64,000 bases of DNA from Jacaranda mimosifolia. Lineage: Eukaryota > Streptophyta > Magnoliopsida > Lamiales > Bignoniaceae. A program made the position numbers and the translations under genes. Location of the stretch: the NCBI GenBank assembly GCA_018894105.1, contig CM032121.1, positions 40,022,230-40,086,229 on the forward strand, read 5' to 3'. Below are positions 36,568 to 54,078 of the stretch, one piece after another; positions within the stretch are counted from its first letter, which is position 1; every line of letters starts with the position of its first letter. The notes beneath the pieces are model-generated. The model ran no database searches. It worked only from the letters and a program-made list of their open reading frames with translations, and had not been told where the DNA came from.

Positions 36568-39500
36568 ATGGAAAGCAAAAGCTCTAGCCCTTGGAATGGG
36601 GGACGTTGGTGGCAATCTTCAATGACACAGTCTAGTCCTGCTTCAGGGTGGCAGCATGAGTATGCTCAATCATCTTGTTCACAGTATGCTCAAAACTATC
36701 CTGTGCAACATCCTTATCCAGCAAGATATCCACCAAGTGAAGTTTGCATAGATATCCCCGAATCATACTATGCTGTTCCTCAAAATTATGGGAGTCCATC
36801 TGAGTCGTATGCACCCCCCCAAAATAGCAGGCCTCCATCTCAACTGCATGCATCACAAAAGAAGTTTGACAGAAGGTATTCAAGGATTGCGGACAACTAT
36901 AATTCATTAGAGGAGGTATGTGTTTGCATATATTGGCTGAACCACAGAATCAGCCCTTTTAGCTGATATAAAATAATGAAAGTATGATCTCGGGTCTGTG
37001 TTATGCATTTAAAATCCCTTTTACTGTCAACAAAAAGTAACTGAATATCATAAAAAATGGAAAAAGAATATTTGTTCTATTTATCTTGTGTGGACGGAAC
37101 TAACTGTATATTTTTTGGCAGCCAATTAGAATCAAAGGGCAACTTTTGTAAATAGTTAACGTCATACCATATTATGTATACAAGGCAAGAAGAATATATA
37201 TGTCATAAACAAGGTGAATGAATCTTTCATGACCACATAAGATGAATATAAAAAATCCTTAGTTTGTTAGCTGAAATTTGTATCAAGATTGATGGCAATA
37301 CCTATATAGTTCCCTAGTACTATTTCATATGATTGATTATTTGCAAATTATGTGCACAGATTACTTATCATTTCGTGCAGGAAATTATGCTGTCAATAAA
37401 TTTAGTACTAACCCAACCTGCCTATGATGAGGTGTCAGAAAACCTTACATCACCGCCACTATAAAACTTGAGTTCTTTGCAATTTGTATAGGCTGTTCAC
37501 TGTCTACAGCTTGTGAATTTACATTGACTTTGTGTAGTTTGTCATGCAATTCAAGCGATATAGGGAGAGAAATACAGGGTTGTGCACCGAGTTCTCATTC
37601 ACTGGGGAGTATATTTTAAACATGTGATATTAGTTGCAGCTAGGAGGTTAGAGAAGAATAGTGTGTAAAACATGGTAAAACCCTAAGGCTTGAACTGAAA
37701 ACGAATTTTCAGAAACAGGAAAATCAGGATGATAGTGAGATGGCATGTTAATGGTAGGAGCAATTTGAGCTGGGTAGAGTCTATGTTGGAATAGAATGAC
37801 AAGGTTTAATGTCCTGAATTTAGACGCTTGACATCTGTCTGTGAAATTTTCATGTTCTTGCTGTGCTTTAGCCTATGTTTTTTGTTTGATGAAGTGATAC
37901 TGTTGATGTGGTTTGGTGTTTCTCTTTTCCTTTAGTTTTAATGTTAATTTTATTTCAATCTCAAGTATTTTATCTTTTCAAAATGCTTTAAATATGAAGA
38001 ATGTTGTCTTATTAGGTGACTGAAGCTCTTGCATGTGCTGGTCTTGAGTCTTCCAACCTAATTATGGGGATTGATTTCACTAAGAGCAATGAATGGACAG
38101 GTGCAGTGCTTTTTACCCCATGAGATATTAATTAAGTACTAAAACTTGTGGAGACATGTAATGAACTTTGTTCCATCTTGCAGGCAGGAAGTCGTATATT
38201 GGTAAAAGCTTACATCATATTGGAAATGATCTGAATCCGTATGAACAAGCAATATCTATTATTGGGAAAACCTTGGCGGTTTTCGATGATGATAACTTGA
38301 TCCCCTGTTTTGGATTTGGAGACGGTAGGGCATCATAAACTTGTGGTTGATTTTGAAATTTATAATTGGCTTACCCAAAAATTTATACATTGGTTCTTCT
38401 AATTAATCTTGGCAGCATCAACTCATGATCAGGATGTATTCAGTTTCTTTCCTGATGAAAGATTTGGCAATGGATTTGAGGAAGTCTTAAGCCGATATAG
38501 AGAAATTGTTCCTAATCTGAAACTGGCAGGTTAATTTCCTATCTAGTCTACTTTGTCAAGCTTAGTATTTGAATGTTTATCAATTTTATGGCTCACACTT
38601 TAACACACTGCAGGTCCAACATCTTTTGCACCAGTAATTGAAATGGCTATGACTACTGTTGAGCAGAGTGGAGGCCAGTATCATGTTCTACTGATTATTG
38701 CAGATGGACAGGTAAACACTACCTTCCATAGCCTCTTCATAATTAGAGGTGGTCCTTTCTTGTTATATTGGGTCAGTTTTATTATTTCTCAGCAACCTTG
38801 TCCATATTTGTAGGTTACTAGAAGTGTTGACACGGAAAATGGTCGGTTAAGTCCGCAAGAGCAAAAAACTGTTCAAGCAATCGTTGAGGCTAGGTGAGTT
38901 TTTTGTAAACATATTTTTAGATTATTTTTGTCAAATTTTCATGACTTAAAAGTGATTTTTCTATAATATTTGCAGCAAGTTTCCTTTATCTATTGTGTTG
39001 GTTGGGGTTGGAGATGGCCCCTGGGACATGATGAGGGAATTTGATGGCAACATCCTTGCCCGGGACTTTCACAATTTCCAGGTCAGCTGCAGGTTTTAAA
39101 TTATGTACTTTCTGATAACCGGGCGTGCTTTGTCAAATTTGGTTCTCTTCACTGAGGTTATTCCTTGGGTCTTTCAGTTTGTCAATTTCACAGAGATTAT
39201 GTCCAAAAATGTGCACCAATCTCGAAAAGAGACAGAATTTGCTCTTGCAGCATTGATGGAAGTTCCATCTCAATATAAAGCAACCATGGAGCTTAATTTG
39301 TTAGGGTAAACTTTCTCTTTTCACTTTGCTCTTCCTGCATGTGTGTCTGTATTTGGCTCTTGCAGTTTTTGTTGGGGGGGGGGGGTGTTCTGCCCGTCTC
39401 TCCATGCATAACATCTTTTGGTCTATCTGTTGCATTATCTTGTCGCGTGTGAATTATTTATTTATTATTCATCCTTTGTGCTGCTTTAGTGGACGGAGAG

Positions 39501-40035
39501 GAAATGCTCCTGAGCGGGTTGCTCTTCCTCCTCCCAACTACGGCGGTGTGGCTTTTGGTTCTTTTTCGAAACCCTCACGGGCAACCAGTTTTCACAAGCA
39601 TGATGCTTCTGCAGATCCAGGTCCATCTGCTCCAAACTCTACTTATGAACAGCAGGTATATATCTGTGTATATGTGTAACATATGCTTCTCTTAACCACC
39701 GGCAAATGATATTACTCAGCTCTTCAACTATTTCTAATCTTGGCTTCACAAAATTCATTTTCAAATCATTCACATATCTCCGGGTTTCACAGATTTGTCC
39801 CATTTGCCTATGTCCCATTTGTCTAAGCAACCCAAAGGACATGGCTTTTGGCTGTGGTCATCAGGTAAATTTATATATTGAAATGTATTGTATCAAGTTG
39901 TTATGAGGAGATCCATTCAGTGTGAGATGAATAACTCTGTTCTTTTTATGTCAGACATGCCGTGAGTGTGGCCAAGACCTTCAGCTATGTCCAATTTGCC
40001 GCAGTCGAATTGACACCAGAATAAAGCTCTACTAA
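36568..40035 (+). CDS. RGLG2: RGLG-type copine/RING E3 ubiquitin ligase, copy B
   Basis: A diverged tandem-block paralogue of the gene at 4037-7445. Exons: 36568-36915, 38016-38100, 38184-38324, 38416-38529, 38614-38711, 38814-38893, 38976-39081, 39178-39305, 39490-39655, 39793-39864, 39955-40035. They join in frame to 472 aa with conserved splice sites. The vWA/copine MIDAS-like motif (DFTKSNE) is kept. Differences from copy A: the protein starts MESKSSS instead of MGNKSSS, so Gly2 is lost; the N-terminal Tyr/Pro-rich region has 7 extra residues; exon 9 is 21 bp shorter; exon 10 has a 15-bp tandem duplication giving [10 protein letters not shown] at the RING start. The open frame suggests selection or recent origin. 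A 2.5-kb hAT element lies about 400 bp upstream of the ATG, and the copy A leader exon is not present here. RGLG1 versus RGLG2 is not settled. Confidence 0.88.
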
Positions 40036-40107
40036 GTTGCTCGATGTCGATCGACCCACTTTTTTGTATCAACTTGAGCATTAAATTCTTCGCATTGGTT
40101 CTTGGTG

Positions 40108-40985
40108 TGCATAGATAAATTTGTTTTAAGTCAATTAAGAAGTAATACATGTAAAATAATATACTAATTATTAATGTAAAATTTTCTATTTTTATTTTGA
40201 GGTTTATTAAAATTAATTTTGAAGGATAAATAGTTAATTTTAACTAATGACTTAATATATATTTTATACTTAAATCAAACATTGACAAGTGTTAAAGATG
40301 GCGTGTCTATATTTATGGTCTAATTAAATTAAATATATTTAATATTGATATTATCTTTAGATGTTTGATATTATTAAATTAAATATATATGATATTGTTT
40401 TTTAATATTTGTTATTATTTTATTAAAGAGATACTTATTAAAGGAGTTCCAGTTAATCAAAACACCTCCGATTAAGTACTTGTATAGAAGGGTAATTCTA
40501 GTTCATTTGACATAATACAAATTTTAGCAAGTAAGAGAAATTTTGAAAGAGTTCAACAATTATTTTAAGCAAATTTAGGGATATTTATGACATTCAAAGC
40601 ATTCTTTGCGGAGCTAGTGTATTTTTTACGTTTGATTCGATATTAAGGTGCGGAGCTCTTGAATTAGCATTATTTTTATTCAAAGAGATCTAAGACTTCA
40701 TGGTGTTCTTTGGGTAACTCATATATTTTTGGTATTTGATTCGAGATTAAGGTACGAAACCTTCGAATTGACGGTATTTTCTTCAAATCAAATATGAGAA
40801 GATCCACGGCATTTAAAGTGTTTTTCGCGGAACTTATTAAATTCAAAACTATATTTGGAAGGTAAGAATAAGTGGATTAGATTAAAGATTGAATTCACGA
40901 TAGATTGATTTTAATTTCATTTTATTTGTAAGATTTTTCTTGTTTTGTAATTTTAATTTTTGCAGACAAAAAATTTGTTGTTACA
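40108..40985 (+). repeat. Probable 5' LTR of the truncated gypsy element
   Basis: It starts TGCATAGATA at the break in homology with copy A and ends GTTGTTACA just before the primer-binding-like junction. There is no second LTR to compare, so the limits are inferred. Confidence 0.5.
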
Positions 40986-41307
40986 AATTTTGGTATGTCC
41001 AGTAGGGCTATCTCTACTTTTCATTTCTTTCCTTCATCAAGATTGAAGTATCATGGCCACCTACAAATCTACTGCATTGAAAATGACTACCTCAAATTCC
41101 ATAAATGTTAAGAGTAAGAATGTTGGCATCACCATAGGGAGTATGTTCAAAAAGTCGTAATCATCTTTAGAGGTAAATCCTTTACTTGAAGTTGTGGAAA
41201 AGATATTGTTGCATGCTATTGATAGTAATGAAGGTGGTGGAGACTCAAAGGAAGAATCAGTAGCATCAACTCCTCGCTCAATGTAAAGTTGCTCAAGCAT
41301 ATCGCCG

Positions 41308-44300
41308 GTGATGGTGACAAGTGCTACAATTTTGGAGGAACAAATTGCTAATTTGACGAAGCTTATTGAAGGGCTGACAAAGCATATCCAAGAACAAGAC
41401 TCTCAAATCTCCAAGTTGATGAACAAGGTGGATAATTCTGAGACTAGTCGTGTGATGGAGAAACAAATAAAGGCTCAAAACGAAGGCGAGACATCCATAA
41501 AGAGACAACCAGTTGAAAATGAGAAGCCTACAATAAAGGAACTACAAGTTTCCATTGATGGACTAATTCCTGTCAACCAACTGAAGAAGTTTATGTTTAC
41601 CATGGGGACTATTAAAGACAAGTTTGAAAGAAGCTCTAAGTCATTTATGACTTATTTCAAGCCATATATTCAAATGATTGACAATTTAGATATATCGACT
41701 GGTTATCTGCCACCAAAGTTTTAGCCATTTGATTGCAAAGGCAATCCAAAACAGCATGTGGCTCATTTTATTGAAACTTGTGATAATGTTAGGACGTATG
41801 GAGATCACCTAGTTAAGCAGTTTGTTTGATATTTGAAGGCAATACTTTTGATTGATATACTGACCTAGAAGCATGCTCAATTGATAGCTAGGGACAATTG
41901 GAACAAGAATTTCTCAATCGCTTCTATAGTACTTGAAGGACGGTCATATAATTGAACTCACAAATTCTCGCCAATGGAAAGAAGAACTAACCATTGACTA
42001 CATTAATCACTGGAGAATCTTAACCCTTAATTGCAAAGACCGATTGTCTGAGGCTTCAACCATCGATTTTCAAGGGATATATTAAGGACTCCGATATATT
42101 CTGCAAGGAATTCAACCCAAGACATTTGAAGAGTTGGCTATTTGAGCCTATGATATGGAGTTAAGCATGTTTGCTAGCGGAATAGAAGGGCCAACAATCC
42201 AAGGGCCTCATAAGTCTAAAGAAAAGCAAGAATTCAAGAAAGAGGGCAAACCTCTTGCTAAAGCCCAAAGTAAAGAAGCTAAAATAGTGAATACAACACC
42301 CATCAAGTTTCGTACAAAGATAGAAAGCATGGATGATGAAAAGAAAGATGTCTCCCAAGAAAGAAGACAAAGAAAATTAACTCTAAAGGAGATGCGGGCT
42401 AAGAAACACCCATTTCTCGACTCTGATGTTTCTGGAATATTTGATAATTTGCTAAATCATATCTCATTGAATTACCTAAAATGAAGCGACTTGAAGAAGC
42501 CGAAAAAATTGACGACCCAAAGTATTACAAATACCATCGATTGGTAAGTCACCCAATCCATGACTGCTTCATATTCAAAGATAAAGCAATTAGTTCGACA
42601 AGAAAAAATCTCACTTGAGGAGAATAATGCAGCTTCAAATCATTTACCATCGAGATTGAAAATGATGTACTTGGTGATCACAATAATAATATTACGTGCA
42701 AAATGATAAGTGAAGAAAAGATTTCCTCTAACGAAACATGTCTATCTAAAGTAGAGAACCATGATACAAATGAGAAGTGTATGTTGACAATGACTTTCAC
42801 CAACAAAGACTTGTTGCTTGGGTCCAACCTCCAGAAAGGCCACTGTTTATAACTGGCTATGCTCGTAAGCAGAAAATAAATAGAATTTTATTGATGGGGG
42901 CTCTGTAGTTAATATCTTACAATTGCGTGTAATGAAGGATTTAGGAATCTCCACAGATAAATTGACAAACTGTTGCCTGATGATCCTAGGGTTCAATCAA
43001 AGGGCTCTTGGAATAATAAGGATAAATCTATTGATGGACGATATGTTGTCAACTACATTATTTCATGTCATAGATGCAAGACATCATACAATATGCTTTT
43101 GGGCCGACCTTGGTTCCATGAAAATGGTGTAGTTCCTTCTATGTGGCACCAATATTTCAAGTATTGTTGAGAAGGTGTGGTAAAAAAAGTGCTTGGAGAT
43201 ACCAAACTTTTCACTGAAGTTGAATCACACTTGGTAGATACCAAATACTACATCGAAAATATAAAAACTGTCAAGGCCAAAGAACAAGAGGAATCCAAGC
43301 AACGATGATCTTGATGGAGGAAACAAAGTTAAAGACTTGACTCCAGCATCAGTAGTAAAGATCATGTAAAGAGTGGTTACCTCTAGTAGGATCTGAATCA
43401 TTGAAAGAATTGATATTTTCTCTAACCAAGCTTGATGCAAAGAAGCCATCCCCTCAGCCGCTGAAAGGGTTTGTTCGCTCAACTTAAGAAGCCAAAAAGG
43501 AACATGGAGAATCTCTATAACTTCAAAATGAGAATTGCTTTTATCTAAAAGCCTATAAACATCTTGTTAAAGCTGGATATAATCTATAAAAATGTTCCAA
43601 TCTTGGAAAAACTCCTTCCGAAGGCTACTGGCAAGCAAATGTATAGACCTAACACTACCTAAAAGATGTTAAAGGAAAAAGGTCATGGTGTTTAAAGCTC
43701 TCGAACGGGACTTGGATTTGTTCCTCAAAATCCTATTCGCATTGCGATTAGAAGAGTCAGCAGTAATCATATAGTTAGAGAAGAGTTTTCCTCAACAAAT
43801 GATAATTTTGATGAAAATGAGAAGAAAGTTCAAGGAATCTCAATTTTAAACAGACTTGGAAAGTGGTGGTATAAAAACCTATAATAAAAAATTGAATTCA
43901 TCCAAAATGCCAAAATACTTGAAGTGGGTTAGCGAGCCGAAAAAGCTTAGGAGTTCAATTCCTTCACACATGAAGCGGTGTTACTTTAAGTGAAGAATTT
44001 TTTATTAAAGAAGAAGATGTTGAAACTGTTTCTCGTGAGTTTGAAGAATGTGTTAAGGCCACTGTAGATGAATTGAAAGAGATTAATTTAGGTGATGCCC
44101 ATGACCCTAAGCCTATCTACATCAGTGCGTTGTTGACTGCTGAGGAAGAAGAAGTATATGTTGAATTATTACATGAATTCAAAGATGTGTTTGCATGGTC
44201 GTACAAAGAGATGCCAGTGTTAGATTCAAATGTGGCACTCCATCATCTATCAATGAAGAAAGGAACTCGTCCAGTAAAATAAGCTCAATGACGGTTTCGC

Positions 44301-45367
44301 CCCGAATTAGTTCCTTTGCTTGAAGCTGAAGTTAACAAGCTCATCGAGGTTGAGTTTATTCGAGAAGTCAAATATCCAACATGGATTTCCAGCATTATCC
44401 TAGTAAGAAAGAAAAATGACCAAATTCAAGTTTGCATTGACTTTGGAGACTTGAAGGATGCTTGTCCTAAGGATGATTTTCCATTGCCCATTGCAGAACT
44501 AATGATTGATGCTACAATATGGCATGAAGTGCTATCATTTATGGATGAATCATCTGCGTATAATCAAATATGCATGTCACCAAAAGATGAGGAGTTGACG
44601 GCATTTCATACTCATAAGGGTATATACTGCTATAAACTGATGTCGTTTGGGTTGAAAAATGCTGGTGCCACATATCAAAGATATGCAAAAGATATTTGAT
44701 GATATGCTTCTCAAGAACATTAATGTTATGTTGATGATGTGGCCATCAAGTCTAAAAGGCGAGAAGATCATTTCCAAGATTTGGGACAAGTTTTTGGGCG
44801 CATAAGAAAATATCAACTCAAGATGAACTCATTAAAGTGTACATCTGGTGTTACATTTGGGAAGTTTCTAGGATTCATTGTTCGTCATCGAGGCAAAGAA
44901 ATCGAGCAAGCAACGATTGATACAATTCAAAAAATGCTTGAACCTCGAAACATCCATGAGTTCAAAAGTTTGCAATGAAAATTAGCTCACCTCCGGAGAT
45001 TCATATCAAAATTTAGTCGGTAGATGTCAACCATTCAACTGTTTGATGAAGAAAGCCATTCTATTTGAATGGGATGAAACTTGTAGCAATGCTTTTAAAA
45101 GCAAAAAGCTTATCTGATGAGACCTCATGTGTTGATTGCACCAGTACCATTGATTTTTTATATCGCTGCTCAAGAACGTTTTGTTGGAGCTTTACCAGTA
45201 CATGAAAATGATGGAGGAAAAGAAAATTCCTTGTACTACTTGAGTAGAATGATAACACCAAATGAGTTGAAGTACTCACCGATCGAAAAAATATGTTTGG
45301 CTTTGATCTTTGCAATTCCAAAGTTAAAACATTATTTCCAAGCTCATACTGTCCGTCTTGTCTCAAA
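41308..45367 (+). pseudogene. Gypsy gag-pol remnant
   Basis: Gag-like frames occupy 41308-41724 and 42155-42484, followed by a decayed nucleic-acid-binding motif (YYKYHRLVSHPIHDC, about 42520). Protease-like sequence lies at about 42890-43170 (LRVMKDLGI, then LLGRPWFHENGVVPS). Reverse transcriptase covers about 44280-44980 (LIEVEFIREVKYPTWISS, then MSFGLKNAGATYQR; the YVDD region near 44720 is frame-disrupted). RNase H starts at about 45117 (YYLSRMITPNELKYSPIEK). Multiple stops and shifts separate these parts, so none can make a working polyprotein. Confidence 0.85.
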
Positions 45368-46202
45368 AGCAACACATTAATCTATCACGCATAAGCAAAA
45401 GGTTGTAGAGGTACCAAAAGTGATCCGCGAGTTTCCTCAAAAAAAAAAAAAAATCAGTTGTGAATGAAATTGGAGAGAACGGGGCAACACTGTCGAGGGA
45501 TATCCTGGCAGGAGTAAGTGTATCTCTCTGTCAGTATGTCTGTCTTATGACTTATGCTATTAAGTTTTTAATTGTTAATTTAAACTCCACATGCATATTT
45601 CAGGTTTTTGGTGCATGATTGGCTTTGCCGGAATCTGCTAATTCATGAGTCTTTGCTTGCTTGAATACAATTTTGGCATTGCAGCACAGAACACCTTGCT
45701 TATTGTTTATGTCTGTAGCTGTTAAGAGGCTATCATAGATCTTATGCTTATTGTTTATGTCTGTAGCTGTTAAGAGGCTAGCATAGATCTTATTTGTTAT
45801 GCCAATTGGTATCCTACAAATTACTACATTGTGATGTAAGAGGTTCTGTTTTTGTCCTTTTAATGCCAAAAACGACTAATTTGTTGAACCACAAATTACA
45901 GTGCTGCCACATTGTTGCCTCTTGTGTAGTGTTTAAACGACAAAAAAAGAGCCCTCTGCAGACACCCCCTTAAGGGATAAAGCTTGAATAAGGAGTTGAT
46001 GGATTATTCGATACTCGTTTACCCTTTTCTCTTTCCCTTTTGGAATTATGATAGGAAAATAAGTGAACCTGGTGTCGCATCTCAAGAGTGGTATCTTTTA
46101 GAGGCAATGCCTAAATGTAGGAGAATTTTTGTGGCTAAAAAGTTACTTCTCAATTTCAATGACAAGAGATAATGAAACAACTTTGAGGAAGCATTTCTTG
46201 CA
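45368..46202 (+). pseudogene. 3' fragment of a second ESF2 gene
   Basis: Matches 23222-24001: the end of intron 5, exon 6, intron 6, exon 7 and the 3' flank. The exon 6 acceptor CGCAG has become CGCAT. An A-run expansion shifts the frame (about 45440-45454), and the final exon reads GTTTTTGGTGCATGATT in place of the FGGSS ending. It also has a 48-bp local tandem duplication (45699-45794). Exons 1-5 are absent, replaced by the gypsy element. Clearly non-functional. Confidence 0.9.
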
Positions 46203-46562
46203 TTATCAAAGTGAAATTATCCATATTTCTGCATATTCCACCCACACAATAAACACTACACCTAAATAGCGAAAATGCCAGAATGATGAGATTTCTTCAT
46301 CTTCTTTTTCTTTTTCTTTTTCTTTTTCTTTTTTTTTTTCGAGACAAGGATAGTTAAAGAGAAAACATACAGCGACACCAATCGCATTTACCACCACTAG
46401 TGTGGGTGTGCGCAGTGGCCAATTCCACATATTTTACATCAGTTCATTTGAGTAATTTAACTGTACAGTTCTATGAGAATCTTCATGACAATTGAAATTT
46501 GTCAAAGTTTGTTACAAACCCACAAAAGGGGAGTCCAGAGTTTTACTTGGATATATCTACAA

Positions 46563-49468
<2,906 letters not shown>

Positions 49469-50614
49469 CCTTGTCTGAAAACGACGGCGTTCTCTTGCAG
49501 CGATATGATGTTGAGGGAGAATCTGTGCCTAGTTTCTGAGAATTACGCGAAAGGAAGGAATAAGAAGACGCATGCGTACATATATATTTTTTAGAATAAA
49601 ATAAAGTACAATGGAAGAAAGGAAGGAATTGGATAATACAAACAATTTTAAGGTTTAGTGAAATGTGCCATAATGGTTACAAACATTTGCAAGTCCAAGA
49701 TCTGAGTTTTAATTATTATATATATATATATATTTGTAATAAATATTTGCTAATTATGTACTCTTCGATTTGGGTGGAGACCGATGTCAGTTTTTGTGAA
49801 CTTTAGTTGACTTTTAGTGGTGTTATACTGATGGGACCCGTGCAAGTACAAATTTTTTAAGTGTCTGATACGTTCAAGATTAAACTTGAAAGCCTGGATA
49901 TGGCAAAGCATGAGGAGGCAACGTCGTCACTATTGCTTCCTTCCTTTTCCTATTAAAAAAAAAGACACATGAAAAATACCTATACAAGTGGAATTCGATC
50001 CCAAAAATTTAATTTTATTTGAGAAGTTCGTGTAGCTTACTTTTACTATTTAAAAGAAGCCTCATTAGTTAATATATGGAAGAACTGAAAAATAAGAAGG
50101 GTTTTAGGTAGGGTTTGACTCGCTGCCGTTAATTGACAATTCAGAATAAGAATCGTCAAATTTTAAGAGAATTGGACGACCACAATGAAGCCATTTATGC
50201 AAGGTTCACCAATCTTTCATCACAAAAAAAAGCTTTATACATGCTATTTGTATGCATGCAATCTATAGTATTTTTTTTAATGAACCTACTGATTTGAGTG
50301 TTGAAGAGTTTCTCATCGGGCTCACCCAAAACTATATCAATTAATTTCGATATCTAATCTTGGACTAACTCATATTCGAGTCGAGAAAAACCTTCGAGTT
50401 GCTGATAGGATAGTTATAAATTACTTCAAATCAAACACTTCAACAAAAACAAAAAATTATTGACAAAATACTTAAGAAGATAGCCAATTTTATTTCATGA
50501 CTACAAAATTTGGAATATACAAATTCCTTACCCATTAGCTATCCACATATGTTATTAGGGACTACTTCTGTAGCCTATACTCTTTTGGCTAAAACATTAA
50601 GCTTGTACATATGT
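49469..50614. other. Intergenic, between RABB1 and P450
   Basis: This must hold the RABB1 promoter (read leftward) and the P450 3' end. The sequence is AT-rich with a short (AT)n run near 49719-49732. I see no gene or clear element. Confidence 0.6.
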
Positions 50615-54005
<3,391 letters not shown>

Positions 54006-54047
54006 TTTATTCTCAAAGTCTTGTGGATCAGTGCAGCTTGTTTGATA

Positions 54048-54078
<31 letters not shown>

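Larger units (their letters stand above)
40108..45367 (+). mobile_element. Truncated, decayed Ty3/gypsy retrotransposon
   Basis: Homology with the copy A 3'UTR stops at 40109. From there an LTR-like stretch (about 40108-40985, TG..CA) is followed by AATTTTGGTATGTCCAGTAG, the usual junction after a 5' LTR in such elements. Remnants of gag, protease, reverse transcriptase and RNase H then follow on the plus strand with many stops and frameshifts. The element ends abruptly inside the RNase H region, where ESF2-derived sequence begins at 45368. Integrase and the 3' LTR are missing. Confidence 0.85.
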
